From: Lonicera japonica
Taxonomy: Eukaryota; Streptophyta; Magnoliopsida; Dipsacales; Caprifoliaceae
DNA length: 64,000 bases
Assembly: GCA_021464415.1 (NCBI GenBank)
Contig: CM038469.1
Location: 536,501 to 600,500, forward strand
Reading direction: 5' to 3'
The notes below the pieces were generated by a model that was not told the origin of the DNA, did not search any database, and was given only the letters and a program-made list of their open reading frames with translations. The position numbers and the translations under genes are program-made. Shown one piece after another: positions 11,775-23,708 of this stretch (positions are counted from its first letter, which is position 1; every line of letters starts with the position of its first letter).

Positions 11775-12197
11775 GTCCATACTCGAGGGTGGCACTCGCT
11801 GTACGTCCGTAGATGCTCTGATAACCTTTAATAACTTTGTAGTCCTTAATTTAAGGACAATGCCATTGAGGCTTTTATATTACATTTTAAGACACTTGTA
11901 TTTATTTAAAAGGATTTGGGACTGTTGTATAATCTTATACTTAAACGGACTTTGATAAAGTGTATTAGATGAGTATTTTTTTAAGTGGTTGATTGTGAAA
12001 TGATTAAACAGAGGTTGTTCTTTTTATTTTTATTTACAGGCTGGATATCGCATTTTACAAACTCCTCATGCCAAATTTTTTCTAAATGGATTTTACTAAA
12101 TTTTTTTTATAACTCACACTCGTCGTTGCGTACGACACCGTGATTAACCGGGTCCCGGAGGTTAAATTCTCTTAATGGGATTCGGGGCATCATAAGT

Positions 12198-12209
12198 TAG
12201 TATCAGAGC
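12198..12209 (+). other. Primer binding site
   Basis: TAGTATCAGAGC differs from the initiator tRNA-Met complement TGGTATCAGAGC by one G-to-A change. It sits three bases after the LTR end. Confidence 0.75.
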
Positions 12210-13490
12210 AATAGGTCCGATTTTCTTGGCGGGGATTCAAGGGTAGATATGCGAAATAGATAGGTAAGGGAGCTATAGTCTTATAGTCTTGTCTGAATTT
12301 ACATTGGGTGCCCTTATCCTTATTTATCATATGCATAGCCTCTGCTTTCCACTCATTCTTACCCTTGGGAAGTCTCATTCTAGCAATATATGTGCTATTC
12401 TTTCTTCCATAGCGAGTGTTGAGATCAGGATCGAGTCCACTTTGGAAGTAGTTGAGATTGTTTATGGGAATTGCTTAACCTAGCATATTTGAAACTCTTC
12501 CCCTTTATCCTCACATCCGTAGAGGCGATTATGAAATTTCGGTCCGTGCTATGGCACCAATTATTGGAAGTGATGTTGTCCTCTTAGGACAAGCCATTCT
12601 AAGTAGTTTAAGGGCGGTGGAGAACCATTAGTCGGGTTTTGTCGTTGAAAGTTGATCATGGGAGCCCGATGAGAATTTTTCCATTCTAGGCTATTCGCAT
12701 GGAAATCAACGCTATATAATCCTTGATCTGAGTGCCCTATTCGCTAGAGTTTCCATCATTTTTGCAATTCATATTCAATTGTGTTTTGTGTGTGCGTCAT
12801 TTGATCATTACGAGTTTTTATTTTGAGGATTTCCATAGAATTGTAAAGAGAATTTTATCAGAGGAACGCAATAGAAGTTTGATGGGACTATTAAATTAAG
12901 GATCGCGAGTTAATACGTACGTATAAATTTGATTGGAGCATGCCTTAGAGACAAGATATTTTCTTCTCAACTCACTCTTCTTATTCATATTTCTCGTGAG
13001 AATTGTTTCATTTATGAACCAGGTGCTGATATATGGTTGTTTATGGTGAATCTATATTATAATTCCTATTGATTCTTTGGGAATCCGTTACCTCTCTTGT
13101 GAATAAGTTGTAGTTATATTGTTACACCGAGTGTCATCGCGTGATACAGACCATTATGTTGAGACAACATCCATTCTAATGCATTGATAGAATCCGTAAC
13201 ATGTGGCGTGATACTATATTAAATCTAAATTTGCTTAACCCCTCATTATTGAGTTCCAATTCATTCAAATTTATTTCTTGTGATCCGTTTTCATACTAAT
13301 TGAATATGCTTTATGTCCGAGACAAGTTTTGCTATTATGTTAGCAATGGGCGACTGTCGAGATATAATTTAGTCATCCGTCTGATCAACAGATGACTAAC
13401 TTATGAATCTACGGGCTTCTGTCGCCAACAGAAGTGAAACATGGCTTACTTGTACTATGACAAAGTTTATAGAGCCATTACTAGACAGTC
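12210..13490 (+). other. Non-coding leader of plus-strand gypsy element
   Basis: Sequence downstream of the primer site with no long frame and no gag motif. Small inverted repeats lie near the right end: GTCATCCGTCTG/CAACAGATGAC (about 13372-13396) and CTTCTGT/ACAGAAG (about 13419-13437). A matching segment in opposite orientation at about 14258-14315 shows that the neighbouring element's leader is related. Confidence 0.45.
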
Positions 13491-14620
13491 ATCATTACTA
13501 GCCACCATAGCTTAGACATCTGATGGACACCTCTGCTGCATTACTCTGATGAACCTCCATAATTAGAGGGACAAGGGTCTCCTTCAAAGGTATTCGTAAC
13601 AAATTTCTTATTGTGATGAAATAAATGAAGTCATAATGATTAAATAATGACATATTTAGTGGATCCCAATGAAGGTTCTCGTCCATCACTTTAGAGGTCA
13701 AGGAATAATATAATTACATTGGATGTATGAGCCACTAAGTAGGTTCAACGCTGCTCAACGAGTTTTAATATAAGTCCTCATCTCGTCTCGAAGGAATACA
13801 ACTATTAATACTCACTGAATGCCAGAATTCTTTGGTGATCCATATAACTTCCGTATCTAGACCTGGACTCGAAAATAAACACAGAACCAGACTTTGTCAT
13901 TCTTATAACCTCCACTCCGGCCATTAAGGAATTTCTACTGCATTCTAAGGATAAGTGTGTGCGTTCGACGTGAGCGTACTCCCACATAAGGAGGTTCCCA
14001 AAGGCATGAGAGTCCAACCAATACCTGAGCGATCAATTAAGAACTAATCATCACATACCTCTTGTAATTACGGACCTACGTACTCAGGCACAATAGCAAT
14101 CACCAAAATAAAAAGAATAGTCATGTACTAGGTTCACCCCCAAGAGAACCAAAGAGAAAAAAAGTGGGGTAAACACGAGAATGAGATCTTAATGACCACT
14201 CTTTCATGAGTATGTCACGTTCCATCTCTTATCAGCAATAGTGGACTGGTTATTTATAGGATAGTCATCTGTTGGCCTGTGGGTAGCTATAACATAATTT
14301 AACATTCGCCTATTGCTCACTTAGCGGTAGAACTAATCCCGAGTGTTAAAACGTGTATATGAAAAAAAGATAACAAGAGCCAATAATTAGGATATTTAGC
14401 AAAAGAGGCCAAAAATAATCTCAAGGTAAAGATTTTTTTTGTGAACGAGTGTAGCCAAGGAGAACTAACATCTCGTTTTAAGATACTCCCATCTTCCAAG
14501 TTCCTAACGGTAGGAAATCCTTATCGCACGATAACACGTTAAAGAAAAGAGATGTATCACTATCTATCTCTTCAAACCTAGATCTACCCATAAACCCTGC
14601 AAAGATAATTGAACCTATAC
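13491..14620 (-). other. Leader of the inverted gypsy element
   Basis: Sequence between the head-to-head junction and the minus-strand primer site. No recognisable gag or pol was found. The junction with the plus-strand element lies somewhere in 13400-13600 and no clean boundary was found. The rest of both internal regions has been lost. Confidence 0.4.
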
Positions 14621-14632
14621 CTCTGATACCAA
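14621..14632 (-). other. Primer binding site (minus strand)
   Basis: On the minus strand it reads TTGGTATCAGAG, matching the initiator tRNA-Met complement, two bases from the LTR end at 14635. Confidence 0.8.
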
Positions 14633-15107
14633 CTTGTGATGCCCCGAATCTCGTTATGAGGTTTAGACCTTCGAGACCCAGTTAATCACAATGCCGTACG
14701 CGACGGTGGGTTTAATGTACTTAATTTAAAACTGATATGATAGAAAGTCACATGTAAGGCCACATTTCTCAGAAAATTTTGGCATGTGGAGTTCGTAAGT
14801 TTAACAAATCCAAACCTGTAATTTATAAAATAAACCTGACTTCAAGAATACAATCTCCACATTTGTAATGTTTTTAATCAATAAAAGAGATCAAACAATT
14901 CTTATCTCAAACAAATCCTCCAACGAGGTCCCAATCAATCAAATGTCTTTACATCATTTTAAGAATAAAAGAATATACAAGTTAGTTATACAAATGATAC
15001 ATATATATTAAATGCATGTAAAATAAGTCATCTACAAATGACTACAAGTAGTCTAACGTATTTCAGAGGTTTCTAGATCCCACACACGCGCCATCCCACG
15101 AAAGTAC

Positions 15108-16766
15108 CTGCAAAATTGGTTTGGAAAATGGGAGTGAGCCAAACATGGGCTCAGTGAGAACTAAAGGATTTTTTGAGTAAGAAAGTACACATCATCATTC
15201 ACATGCAACGCGGAATAATGAAAAATATGTTGATATGCATTGACCTTATATGTATGTTCCATTTCTACGTCCCTTTATAGATATAAATAGATTTTTAGAT
15301 AATAATGTAATGGAAACCATATCATATGAAATACACACCAAGTGATATCCCATCCCCGAAGAATATAATAAATATATATCATCAAAGTACCGAAACGTTA
15401 TAATAACAATGTATCCTTGAAATATACGACAAAATATGTATCACCAAGACACAAATATAATAGCAATAACACCCATAAGTTTATTTACAAAATTCATATA
15501 GTCATAAAGCAAGCATAGGAACTAATCTTATACTCATCAATTTCATCTCACATCAGGCATCTAGGATTTACTCTACTGTGCACAGCGATCGTGATCTAAG
15601 CCCCCAAGGCTGGGTCCCCCTGTGGACCACCTAGATGGTGTAGGGTATGCTGCATCGCGGGGTCCCCTTATGGACCATAGAGTATGCCGCTCTAAAAGCG
15701 GGGTCCCTCTACATGGACAGGGTATGTAGCCGCAAGGCTAGGTCAACCCGATAAACCACTAGTACCTTACAAAACTAGGAAATCAACAAACGTATTCTCC
15801 CAAAGAATAAACTTATACATAGTACACATACATGTACACACACATATATATATATAAATATCTCCAATCATCCTACTAATCTCCACATACACAAACTATA
15901 TATATACGTATAGTACATATATCTAAAGGATATCTCAATTTATCATAAGCTTATCCTCAATTACACTTAGGTTGTAAATGAATCAACTTGTATATGTATA
16001 TACTAAGTCATCACATAGTCATATTAGTGTCATTCTTAAGCCAACTCAACCAAGTCCGTCCTATTCTCCATTTTTCGGCTCATTCATGGGTTTCATCAAC
16101 TAGATTTACCAATTAGTGCTTTTACTAACAAAATACATAATTGCCCCCAAGCCAAGTAAAGTTTACGAGCTAAGATAATTTAACTTTCATCCAAACCTTC
16201 TTATATGGCCTTAATACATAACTAATTCAAAGACACATTAGTAATTCATTTAGTAAGGATACGACTTGTGGGATTTAGAATAAGTTCACAATAATAATTT
16301 AATGGCTTAAGCACAACGCTAATATCACATACGCAAAAATAAATAACTTAGACATGCTCTATATCCTCAATATATCAATAAATATGTATAGAGTATTCCG
16401 TTATCATATCCATCCGAATAGGTTTTATATATGATATATATAGCACTATGTCCAAATCTCCTAAAAATACTCTTATCTAAGTCATGACCTTAAGTACATA
16501 GCCCTTAACGGAACATACGCGTACACGCATCAACGGTTACTACTTAGGGCTTGTGATAACCAACACACAATATGCTTCTTATATAATAATTATGATTCTA
16601 CAACCAAAAACATGGAGAAATTAAGTAATATAATCATAAACATCAAACCCAATCCCCATGTATATGCATAAATCAATAACTCATATAAAAACTTTCCCTT
16701 TTTGCTATGAAAACGATGATTAAACAGATAATGGTTAAAAACAAGTTTGGGTACTAGTGTTCTCAC
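15108..16766 (-). other. Candidate intron inside the gypsy LTR
   Basis: On the minus strand the exon would end TAAG (16767), with the intron opening GTGAGAACACTAG and closing CCAATTTTGCAG (15108) before GTACTTTCG. A TGAGCC..GGCTCA hairpin (15135-15153) lies about 25-45 bases upstream of the acceptor. Same layout as at 9709-11774. Inference only. Confidence 0.4.
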
Positions 16767-17059
16767 CTTAGATAAGCCGAATCTTTGAGGTATTAGACGC
16801 TGGATCGAGCCATACTTTGAGCAATCGCAAAATCCCAATTTTTTTGCTCAAGAACCTTAGAAATGGAGGATAGCAATTTTAAGGAAGAAGATGAAGGAGA
16901 TGATGATGATGATTTAGTTAAATCAAGTTTAGGAGTGATTAAACCCTCACCAAAGCTCCCAAAATATCCCCTCAATCGCCATCTTTGAGCTCTCTAGGTT
17001 GGTGTATATGTTTGGGATGAAATATGCTCTATTTTTGCTTTATAATATTGTTCAGGACC

Positions 17060-17077
17060 CCATCAGTCGACTGATGG
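17060..17077. promoter_or_regulatory. 18-bp perfect palindrome upstream of LTR TATA box
   Basis: CCATCAGTCGACTGATGG lies about 15 bases upstream (minus strand) of the TATTATAAAG box. Other copies of the same LTR family have different palindromes at this place. Confidence 0.7.
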
Positions 17078-17673
17078 TTGAATCTAGAGCACTGTTAGCA
17101 TTTTGGCTATAACTTCTTACTCGGAACTCTGATTGAGGTGATCTTTATGTCCACGAAAAGGTAATTCAAAGATATAAAACTTTCTAAGAGGAAGATTCCT
17201 CAAATTCTGAATGGATAATTCCCAGAAATTCACCGAAGACAGCACTCTGCCAAGGTGTTCCGAACAATAAGATTTCAACAATTTGCTTACTTTGCAAGCT
17301 GATTCGACCACCGAGGAGTGTGATTTGGCTTTTGCTCGAACACAAAAATTGTAGAGGGTATTGATATGAAGATGTGGCCGCAAATAGGGAATCATTTGGA
17401 CCTCGGACGAAGAAGTTATGGCCTCTCAAAGTTGGCCAAAAATCAACTTTTTTGAAAAGTTCAAAATAAGCGAATTACTTCCCGTTTTCAATTCGGGTCA
17501 CCCGAATAATGAAACGATTGATATCATAAACTTAATATACCTAATATGACATGCTAGAGGTGTTGGGTCAAATACGAGAGGCTAGGAACACAATGTTCAT
17601 GATCTAGCGGTAATAAAGCCTTAACCGGGCTGAAGAAGAGAATTGGCTCGGAAATGAAATACGAGACGTTATA

Positions 17674-18209
17674 GTTGTAAATTAAATTTAGATCATATTT
17701 GTGAACTCCCTAAAAGGAGGCATATGATCTATGTAATTTTATTTACAGTTTAGATATAATAGTTTATGTGTGAACTCTTTAAATATAGGCATAGGACCTT
17801 TGTATCTAAGATTGCAGTTTCTTTAACGAAGAACGTTGAAGAATGCGTTTCCACCAAGGTTGATTCCCGACATAGTCATTGAAGTGGTGACATAGGTTGT
17901 GACAGATTTTCAATGGACTAGGAATGATGAAGCTTTGACCATAATAGCAGGGATTTAATTATTCTTATTATTGAATGGTTTAATCATTTTTATGATCATG
18001 TGTTGGTCATATGTGTTTAATTATTAGGTTTCCTCATAATTTTGGAAAACATGGATACATGACCATACCTAGATCACCTTTTATTTTATGTTTAGTTCTT
18101 GTCAAATTAAGAAAGTGTATATAAATATAAATTTTGCGTAATTGAAAAATATAAGTTTTTTTTTAAAAAAGCAGGAAAATAATTTTATTGCACATGTCTT
18201 TTATATTTC
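17674..18209 (+). repeat. Fragment of array-copia internal leader
   Basis: Closely matches 27425-27969 of the tandem array: repeated GTGAACTC..AGGAGGCATA blocks, CGAAGAACGTTGAAG and GGTTGATTCCCGACATAG. It differs by a few percent, by eye. It is bounded on the left by a gypsy LTR start and on the right by a Tat LTR end. So an older, separate copy of the array element once stood here. Confidence 0.8.
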
Positions 18210-18899
18210 TGTGAGAATCCGGACTCGCGACCCGTACTTCTCGGTTTTCTTGTTTTGGAGGAAAACGTGTTTTATAGAGTCGCCAGTTTGTTTTAAGAGA
18301 AAACAAACAAAAGATCATACGAAGGACAATTCGAAACGAATTATCTTTCATACGTTTAAAACCAGAGATTTATTTTGAAAGTTTACTTTGCTAGGGTTCG
18401 GGAACTACGTTACGAATTGGGAAGGTGTTAGGCACTCAATTCGCCCTTTCGGTCTCTTAATGGATCATGTATTTAATTCCTCTTTTAGATATCTTGGGAA
18501 GGTGTTGACATAATTTCTCCTTACTAAAAACACTAGTGAGTGGTGATGCCTCCAAATGAGACCCCAAGGGTCTTATTTATAGGGAAATTTTTGCCCAAAA
18601 ACGCTCCAAAAGAGGCCAACCGCAGGGGGTAGCCGCAAGGGGTGCGGCTGGGGCATGCGACTAGGGCGTGTGGTTGGGGCGTGCGGATGGATGCCAACAG
18701 CACGGCTGGCAGGTAGCCGTATGGTTGGTACGTGTGGTTGGGGGCTGCGGCAACAAAGGTTATCTCAGACTCCCAACGCGTCTGAAAATTGGAGTCTTTC
18801 CTAACGGTCTTCTATATGCATGATAACTCAGGATTAAATGTAAGATGCTCGTTTTAAGAAAAGCTGTATTCACACGAGAGTTTTGGATTGTGTATATCA
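18210..18899 (-). repeat. Tat LTR, short variant
   Basis: The 3' end on the minus strand is GGATTCTCACA (18210). The 5' end, near 18899, aligns to the AATCC..CTCTCGTGTGAATAC start of the solo LTR at 23709 but lacks a clean TGTGAACACC. It has the R-region hairpin (about 18413-18445), a CCTATAAATAAGACC TATA box (about 18574-18585) and a GC-rich palindromic stretch just upstream (18605-18745). About 690 bp. No target duplication found. Confidence 0.7.
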
Positions 18900-20102
18900 A
18901 ATCATACTTTTAATGCTATATATAAAACCTCATATATGTGTATATCAAAGTGGTTGTTCGCTATCGTATCCGTATATGAGGGTCGTATGCAAACTATGCT
19001 TAAAACTTATGTGTAATTGGGGCTTTAGACATAAAAGTCATAATCAAGTTATAAGTGATGCAAATCAACCAAATAATCCGAACAAAACAGCCCGAACCCC
19101 TATGAACATGAAAATTTCGAAATTGAGCACAAAACCCCAAGTTTGGTTTGATTCAAAGCAATTTATACATAATCTATTGAAAAGAAGCTTGTATACTAGT
19201 GTTCCCACCTATTGAGGGTTAATCCCTCGGAGAATCATAGCTGAGATGAGCCAGGTCGAGCGAATCACAAGCTATCCTCATTTTCAGCCATGGAAGAGGT
19301 GAAGGTGATGAAGAAGAAGATGAATAGTGTTTGGAGATGGTGAGTAATGATGGAGCTCGATCATGATTTCGAATCATCCGCAAAACCCCCAAAATTGCCA
19401 GCCCTTTCTCTTTCTAAGAGCTCTCAAGAGTTGATGGTGAAATGATGAAGAAATGGAGATGAACGTATGTATATATAAACTGCCGTTACTGTTCACGTGC
19501 GTTACTTTAAGGGACCTGTAGCACTGAACTTTGAACGTCCATAACTTCTTGCTCGGAAGTTCGATTGAGGTGATCTTTAGGTATACAGAAAGCTTATTCG
19601 AAGCTCTACAACTTCTTAAAAGGAAGCTTTTCCAAATTCCCGATGGATTATTCATAGAAATGCGTCGAAGTCAGCGCGCATTAATGTTACCAAATGAACA
19701 TCTGTTAGTGATTTGCCTATTTCGCACTCAGTTTCGACCTAGTAAGAGCCTGAATTGGCCTTGAACCAAAACACAAAAGTTGTAGATTGCTTAAAAATCT
19801 AGAATTCATCGCAAACAGAAACTCAATCTGACAAGGAACGAAGGAGCTACGCTTCCTCAAAGTTAACCAAAAATTATGAAATCGGGTAAATTGAAAACTT
19901 GCAATCTACATCCCAATTTCTACTCGAACCACCCGAAATGACTTACGGCTATTCTAACATGCTTAACTATATTAATGTACTCATTGGAAGTCTTCGAGCC
20001 ATTCAGATCCTTTCGGAGCAAAGTATGGCTATCCAAAGTGCACTTCTACCTTACATGCAACTTGCATCGTGATTTCGAGAAATAAAGATACAGGGTGTTA
20101 CA
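18900..20102 (-). repeat. 5' part of a long gypsy LTR
   Basis: On the minus strand it starts TGTAACACCCTG (20102). It has a GTTTATATATAC TATA-like box (about 19467-19480) and a donor-like AG|GTGGGAACACTAG (19208), and is cut at 18900. It matches 50000-50992 block by block. No palindrome was seen ahead of the TATA-like box, only CACGTG. The 3' half is missing. Confidence 0.75.
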
Positions 20103-20381
20103 GCATGGCTCGAAGCCAATCGTACGGTTAGGAGCCAACCGTGGGCCAGGGTGTGTGGCTTGGGCGTGTGGCTCAAAGTCAACCGTCCGGCTAGGAGGTG
20201 GTAGATTCCCGTCCTAGTAAGCGAAGTGGCGACATTGGTTGTGATAGATTCCTGACACGCTTGAAAGTCAGGATTTTTTCTAATGGTCTCCTATATGCAT
20301 GACGACTCTTGACTTGATGCAGAATTCTTGTTTTGTATGAAAATTAGGTTAACACGAGAGTCGTGGATTGGGTTGTTCACA
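20103..20381 (-). repeat. 5' fragment of a Tat LTR
   Basis: On the minus strand it starts TGTGAACAACCCAATCCACG (20381), like the solo LTR at 23709. It keeps the ATGCATATAGGAGAC block. It is cut at 20103 by the start of a gypsy LTR, within a palindrome-rich stretch built on CCGTACGG- and AGCCAACCG-like motifs. Confidence 0.7.
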
Positions 20382-20608
20382 ACCACAGGTGGAGTCGCCT
20401 CTTTCTTTTCCAGTGCACGGTTTAGGGAATTTCACCCATGGGCGGCAATTAGGCGGCTCGTCTTTGAGTCACTGGCAGCTACCTAATGCTCAGTCAATCA
20501 TATACAACCCATTTGTATGATCACAGTAACAAATATATATATCACATTCGCTTATTCTCACAAAGAATCATATCAACCATATCGTTCATCACATATATGG
20601 CACATCAT
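20382..20608 (-). repeat. Gypsy LTR internal fragment
   Basis: Contains GGGCGGCAATTAGGCGGCTCG and CATATCACATTC-like sequence comparable to mid-LTR parts of other long gypsy copies (24837-24920 in reverse). Assignment is approximate. Confidence 0.45.
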
Positions 20609-20894
20609 GTAACGCCCTGAATCCTGTAAAGAGGATTTCTCCTCCGGGACCCAGTTTCTCACAGGTGTCGTATGCCGACGGCTGGTTAACTGGACACAAT
20701 CCTGCATAAAACGTAAAAATTCACAATCTAAATAATAAGAATATTTCCATTCCTCAAATCTAACCACAAAAGTAAAAGAAATGTTATAATTCAACAACTA
20801 GCCTCCAACGAGGTCCCAAGAACAAGATACACGATCTTTACATACAACATATATATAAATTCTAAAATAAAGGTGATGCATGTATCGTCAATAA
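20609..20894 (-). repeat. 3' end of a long gypsy LTR, split by a solo LTR
   Basis: On the minus strand the LTR end is TCAGGGCGTTACA (20609), preceded by the family's CGGGACCC..TTCTCAC block. GCCTCCAACGAGGTCCCA (20802-20819) matches 48620 and 14930. The LTR is interrupted at 20895 by a solo copia LTR and resumes for about 28 bases at 22333. Confidence 0.7.
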
Positions 20895-22332
20895 TGATGG
20901 AGACATAAATACAGGATCGTTTGATATTGCGTATAGATTGAACAAAGGTATTTCACCTTTGTGGATCATTTAGAGGATCCATATGAGGAGACTAGGGTTT
21001 GAAAGCATCAGATTGTGATTTTGTTAGATTTTTTAATTCTCGCTCGGCTGCGAAATCTATTGTTTTCGCCACCGAAACGACTTCTAATCGTCTTGATTTT
21101 TTGCGATATACTAGTAACTTTGCGTTCTGAACAACATATCCAAAAATTAGCCCGATCCAATGGTGTGATCAAAAGTTACAATTAATTTACGACTGTAGTA
21201 CCGAAAACCTAAAGATCTTCTATCGTATTCCTTCCACCATCAAATCTTGCACCGAGTGTGGGCTACGGTATCACCAAGATTTTCTCCTCTCTCAATAGAA
21301 AAAAATCCTAACTCATGAGAATTATTGTTATATTAAGAAGAGATAAGGCCGGCGTATATATATGGCTACGGTAGGGACCTTAAGGAGAAATAAGTGTTTG
21401 GGCTTCCTATGAAAAGTTGAAATCCTAATTCCACTATGAATTAGTTCATTCCATAAATTATAATTCGCACCACTAAAGAATTATAATTGCACTCCTGTCC
21501 TAATCTCAAAATTTAATTTCGAGCTCCTTGTTATTAAATACTTATTATTCTCACGTTAAGATTACAGATAACCGTCATTTAAATTAAATTACTAACAATT
21601 ATATTTAAATAACTTCTTAATCCTTGAGCCTACCACTTAACTTATTTGACATGTCGGATTAACATAATCCACCTGCAGAGTTTGACATGATCAAAACTTA
21701 TAAGCTTCTCAAGGGGCTATCATCAATCCCTATACCGGGACGTGGATTCCGTCAATAATTAATATTCATTATACATATAGTGTCGTAATCCAATTCATGA
21801 AGATTATTGATCCATAAATGAATCTCACTCTTAATAAGTCAAAACAACAAACATTACATATATATGTCTATTAATTATTTCAAGATTAAGAGCATAAGTA
21901 ATATGATAACCATGGGATTTTAAATTGTTTTATATAGTCAGTATAAAACATAATTAACCCAAACTAGTCCTATTCAATACACACAAAGTGTACTAGCACA
22001 ACAAGTTAAAACTATACCGTTTTCTGTAGTTAATATAAACTACTAAAACTTGTGCTACAATCCTACAGATGGGTGTCCAATTTCATCTAAGACTGTGAAT
22101 CATTAAACTTATATTCCAAAAGAACCGATGATATGATCTTCTGTGTGTAAGCTATACTCAACACACCAAATTATCTACTATATGGAATAAAAGACACACA
22201 CATGCACAATATTTAAATAAATAATATAATGCAACCATTGCCCATAAAGATTCTCATTAAAATAGCAAAACCGAGTTTATAACATATCCAAACCAACAAC
22301 AAAATTATGGCTTTTAGTATATCACTCTAACA
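20895..22332 (-). mobile_element. Solo LTR of the array copia family, with perfect TSD
   Basis: On the minus strand it starts TGTTAGAGTGAT (22332) and ends TGTCTCCATCA (20895), 1,438 bp. The array LTRs are 1,470-1,473 bp. It is flanked on both sides by AATAA (20890-20894 and 22333-22337), a perfect 5-bp target duplication. Internal sequence is gone, as after recombination between the two LTRs of one element. Several percent diverged from the array LTRs, by eye. Confidence 0.9.
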
Positions 22333-22450
22333 AATAAAGCTTGGAGAACAAAGGTCCTTATGACGCCCCGAATCCTGTTCCGAGATTTTCACCTCCTGGA
22401 CTCGGTTAATCACGAATGCCGTGCACGACGGCGGGTTTAAAATATAAAAA
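22333..22450 (-). repeat. Remnant gypsy LTR ends
   Basis: A roughly 28-base continuation of the LTR split by the solo copia LTR is followed by another minus-strand gypsy LTR end (GGGGCGTCATAA, near 22360). About 90 bases match 340-430 in reverse complement. The sequence then switches to plus-oriented LTR sequence at about 22451. Confidence 0.6.
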
Positions 22451-23708
22451 TCACAACCCATATGTGGCAGACCGGTATTGGGTATTTTGCATACTGGTCC
22501 GCCTGTTAACTATTTCCACCGACTTAAGCTCGTTTTTAAGCCATTTTCACACCTTTTTCACCTCAATTTCGAGGCAAACAACCACACACACACAAGGAGA
22601 GTTCTAGGAAGTTCTAGAGAGCGAAAGGAAGAGATTTCTACGCATCTATCCATCCAAATCAAAGGATCAAAGCTCCAAATCAATCAAACCCACTTTGAAA
22701 ACACTATTCATCATCTCCTACCTTGATGATTTGCCATGAGAGCTAAAGGGTAAGCTAAGGCCGTATGGGTTGAAGTCTAGGTTTCATCTATTTGGTAGTT
22801 TTGTTATTCTAGGAACATGGTGGCACTAAAGATTCGAGGTTTCACCAAACAAAACTTCGATTATCATCTTTTCTTCTCTCTTTTGGTCTACAACATGAGG
22901 TAGGGGTTTATATGACTTCAAAACTGGATAATATAGTTTAAATATTTCCAAAACATGTAATATGACTGGTTTGATGAAATTTATTATGTTTTCCCCATAT
23001 TTTCTCTAAGGAAATTTAATACATCTATTGGGTGCATTTATAAATGTTTGTAAAGGTTCAAATGTGAGATTTGAAGCCATAAATGCCATATAGACATGAT
23101 ATCTTTGTATAATCCAACCCTATGAAGTATTCCACGAATTCTTGACCCCTAAAAATTGATGAAAATGAATTGTTGTTGTTTCTACACATCATAGATTACG
23201 GGGTTGAGCTTATGGAAGTGTATATGGTATAAATTATTTCAAATGTTTGTTAAATGACATGAATGCATGTTTTGAGGCAAAGTGTGCCATTTATACTTGA
23301 CATATTGTGCTAATTGAATTGTACGATATATCCTTTGGGTGTATCAATGCTATTTATGTGAAATGGACTTGTTAATGTCTTATACACATCAAGGGATATC
23401 TAGCGAGACTTACTAAAGGGTATATGACATAAGTTGCTTCATGTGTTTACTAAATAGCACTATATGCATTAAATTTGTGTCAACCGGAATCTTGGAGATC
23501 CTTCGGGAAGCTTGGATCATTCTTACAGCCTATTTTATAGGCGTATATCTCTTATTATTATGCCGGGAGGTTCTTAAGATTATTGTATAATTCTGGATGT
23601 GATATGATCCTGAGATGGATCCGAATCTGATTCTACTGTGGCCCTTCGATGGTGAAAGGATTGTGTATTTATTTGGTGCTTGCCGGGATGGAAATTTGCA
23701 GGGCCTGG
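22451..23708 (+). repeat. Long gypsy LTR, first part
   Basis: Begins near the palindrome at 22466-22503, then continues with leader sequence like 48061-48300: TTTTCACACC..TTTTCACCTC, GGAGAGTTCTAG..AGAGAG and CTATTCATCATCTCCTACC. It lacks the normal TGTAAC start, so it is 5'-truncated. At 23708 it is interrupted by a solo Tat LTR and it resumes at 24837. Confidence 0.65.
22466..22503. promoter_or_regulatory. Imperfect palindrome upstream of LTR leader
   Basis: Arms GGCAGACCGGTAT (22466-22478) and ATACTGGTCCGCC (22491-22503) pair at 11 of 13 positions. The location relative to the leader equals that of the palindromes at 47946, 17060 and 50528. Confidence 0.6.

Larger units (their letters stand above)
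8798..12194 (+). repeat. Complete long gypsy LTR (5' LTR of a plus-strand element)
   Basis: It starts TATAACACCCCGTTCC (TG mutated to TA) and ends GGGGCATCATA (CACA mutated to CATA), about 3,397 bp. It is followed by a primer site at 12198, so this is a 5' LTR. A TATATATATACATACG stretch at about 9432-9447 is a plausible TATA box. Downstream, CT-rich, 5'UTR-like sequence ends at a donor-like AAG|GTGGGAAC (9709). The 12105-12194 block is the family's conserved 3' end. Both ends carry transitions that fit deamination of methylated cytosines. Confidence 0.8.
14635..17673 (-). repeat. Complete long gypsy LTR (5' LTR of a minus-strand element)
   Basis: On the minus strand it starts TATAACGTCTCG (17673) and ends GGGGCATCACA (14635), 3,039 bp, followed by a primer site. 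It contains the perfect palindrome at 17060-17077. A TATTATAAAG box (about 17037-17046) follows, then CT-rich leader and the donor-like and acceptor-like blocks at 16766 and 15108. A tandem-like stretch built on GCGGGGTCCC..TATGGACC lies at about 15610-15730. The right flank is array-copia internal sequence, so the element inserted there. Confidence 0.8.

Noticed and set aside
16793..16975. Serine-rich minus-strand frame (also 50225-50443)
   Set aside because: It is a GATGAT/CTTCTT-type leader repeat of the gypsy LTR read as protein; the two frames are not conserved as protein.
19531..19764. Open frame in a gypsy LTR
   Set aside because: The equivalent part of other LTR copies is not open in this frame and no domain is visible.
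20382..20400. AGGCGACTCCACCTGTGG (minus strand) as a primer site next to a Tat LTR start
   Set aside because: It precedes an LTR start rather than following an LTR end, and the flank reads better as gypsy LTR sequence.
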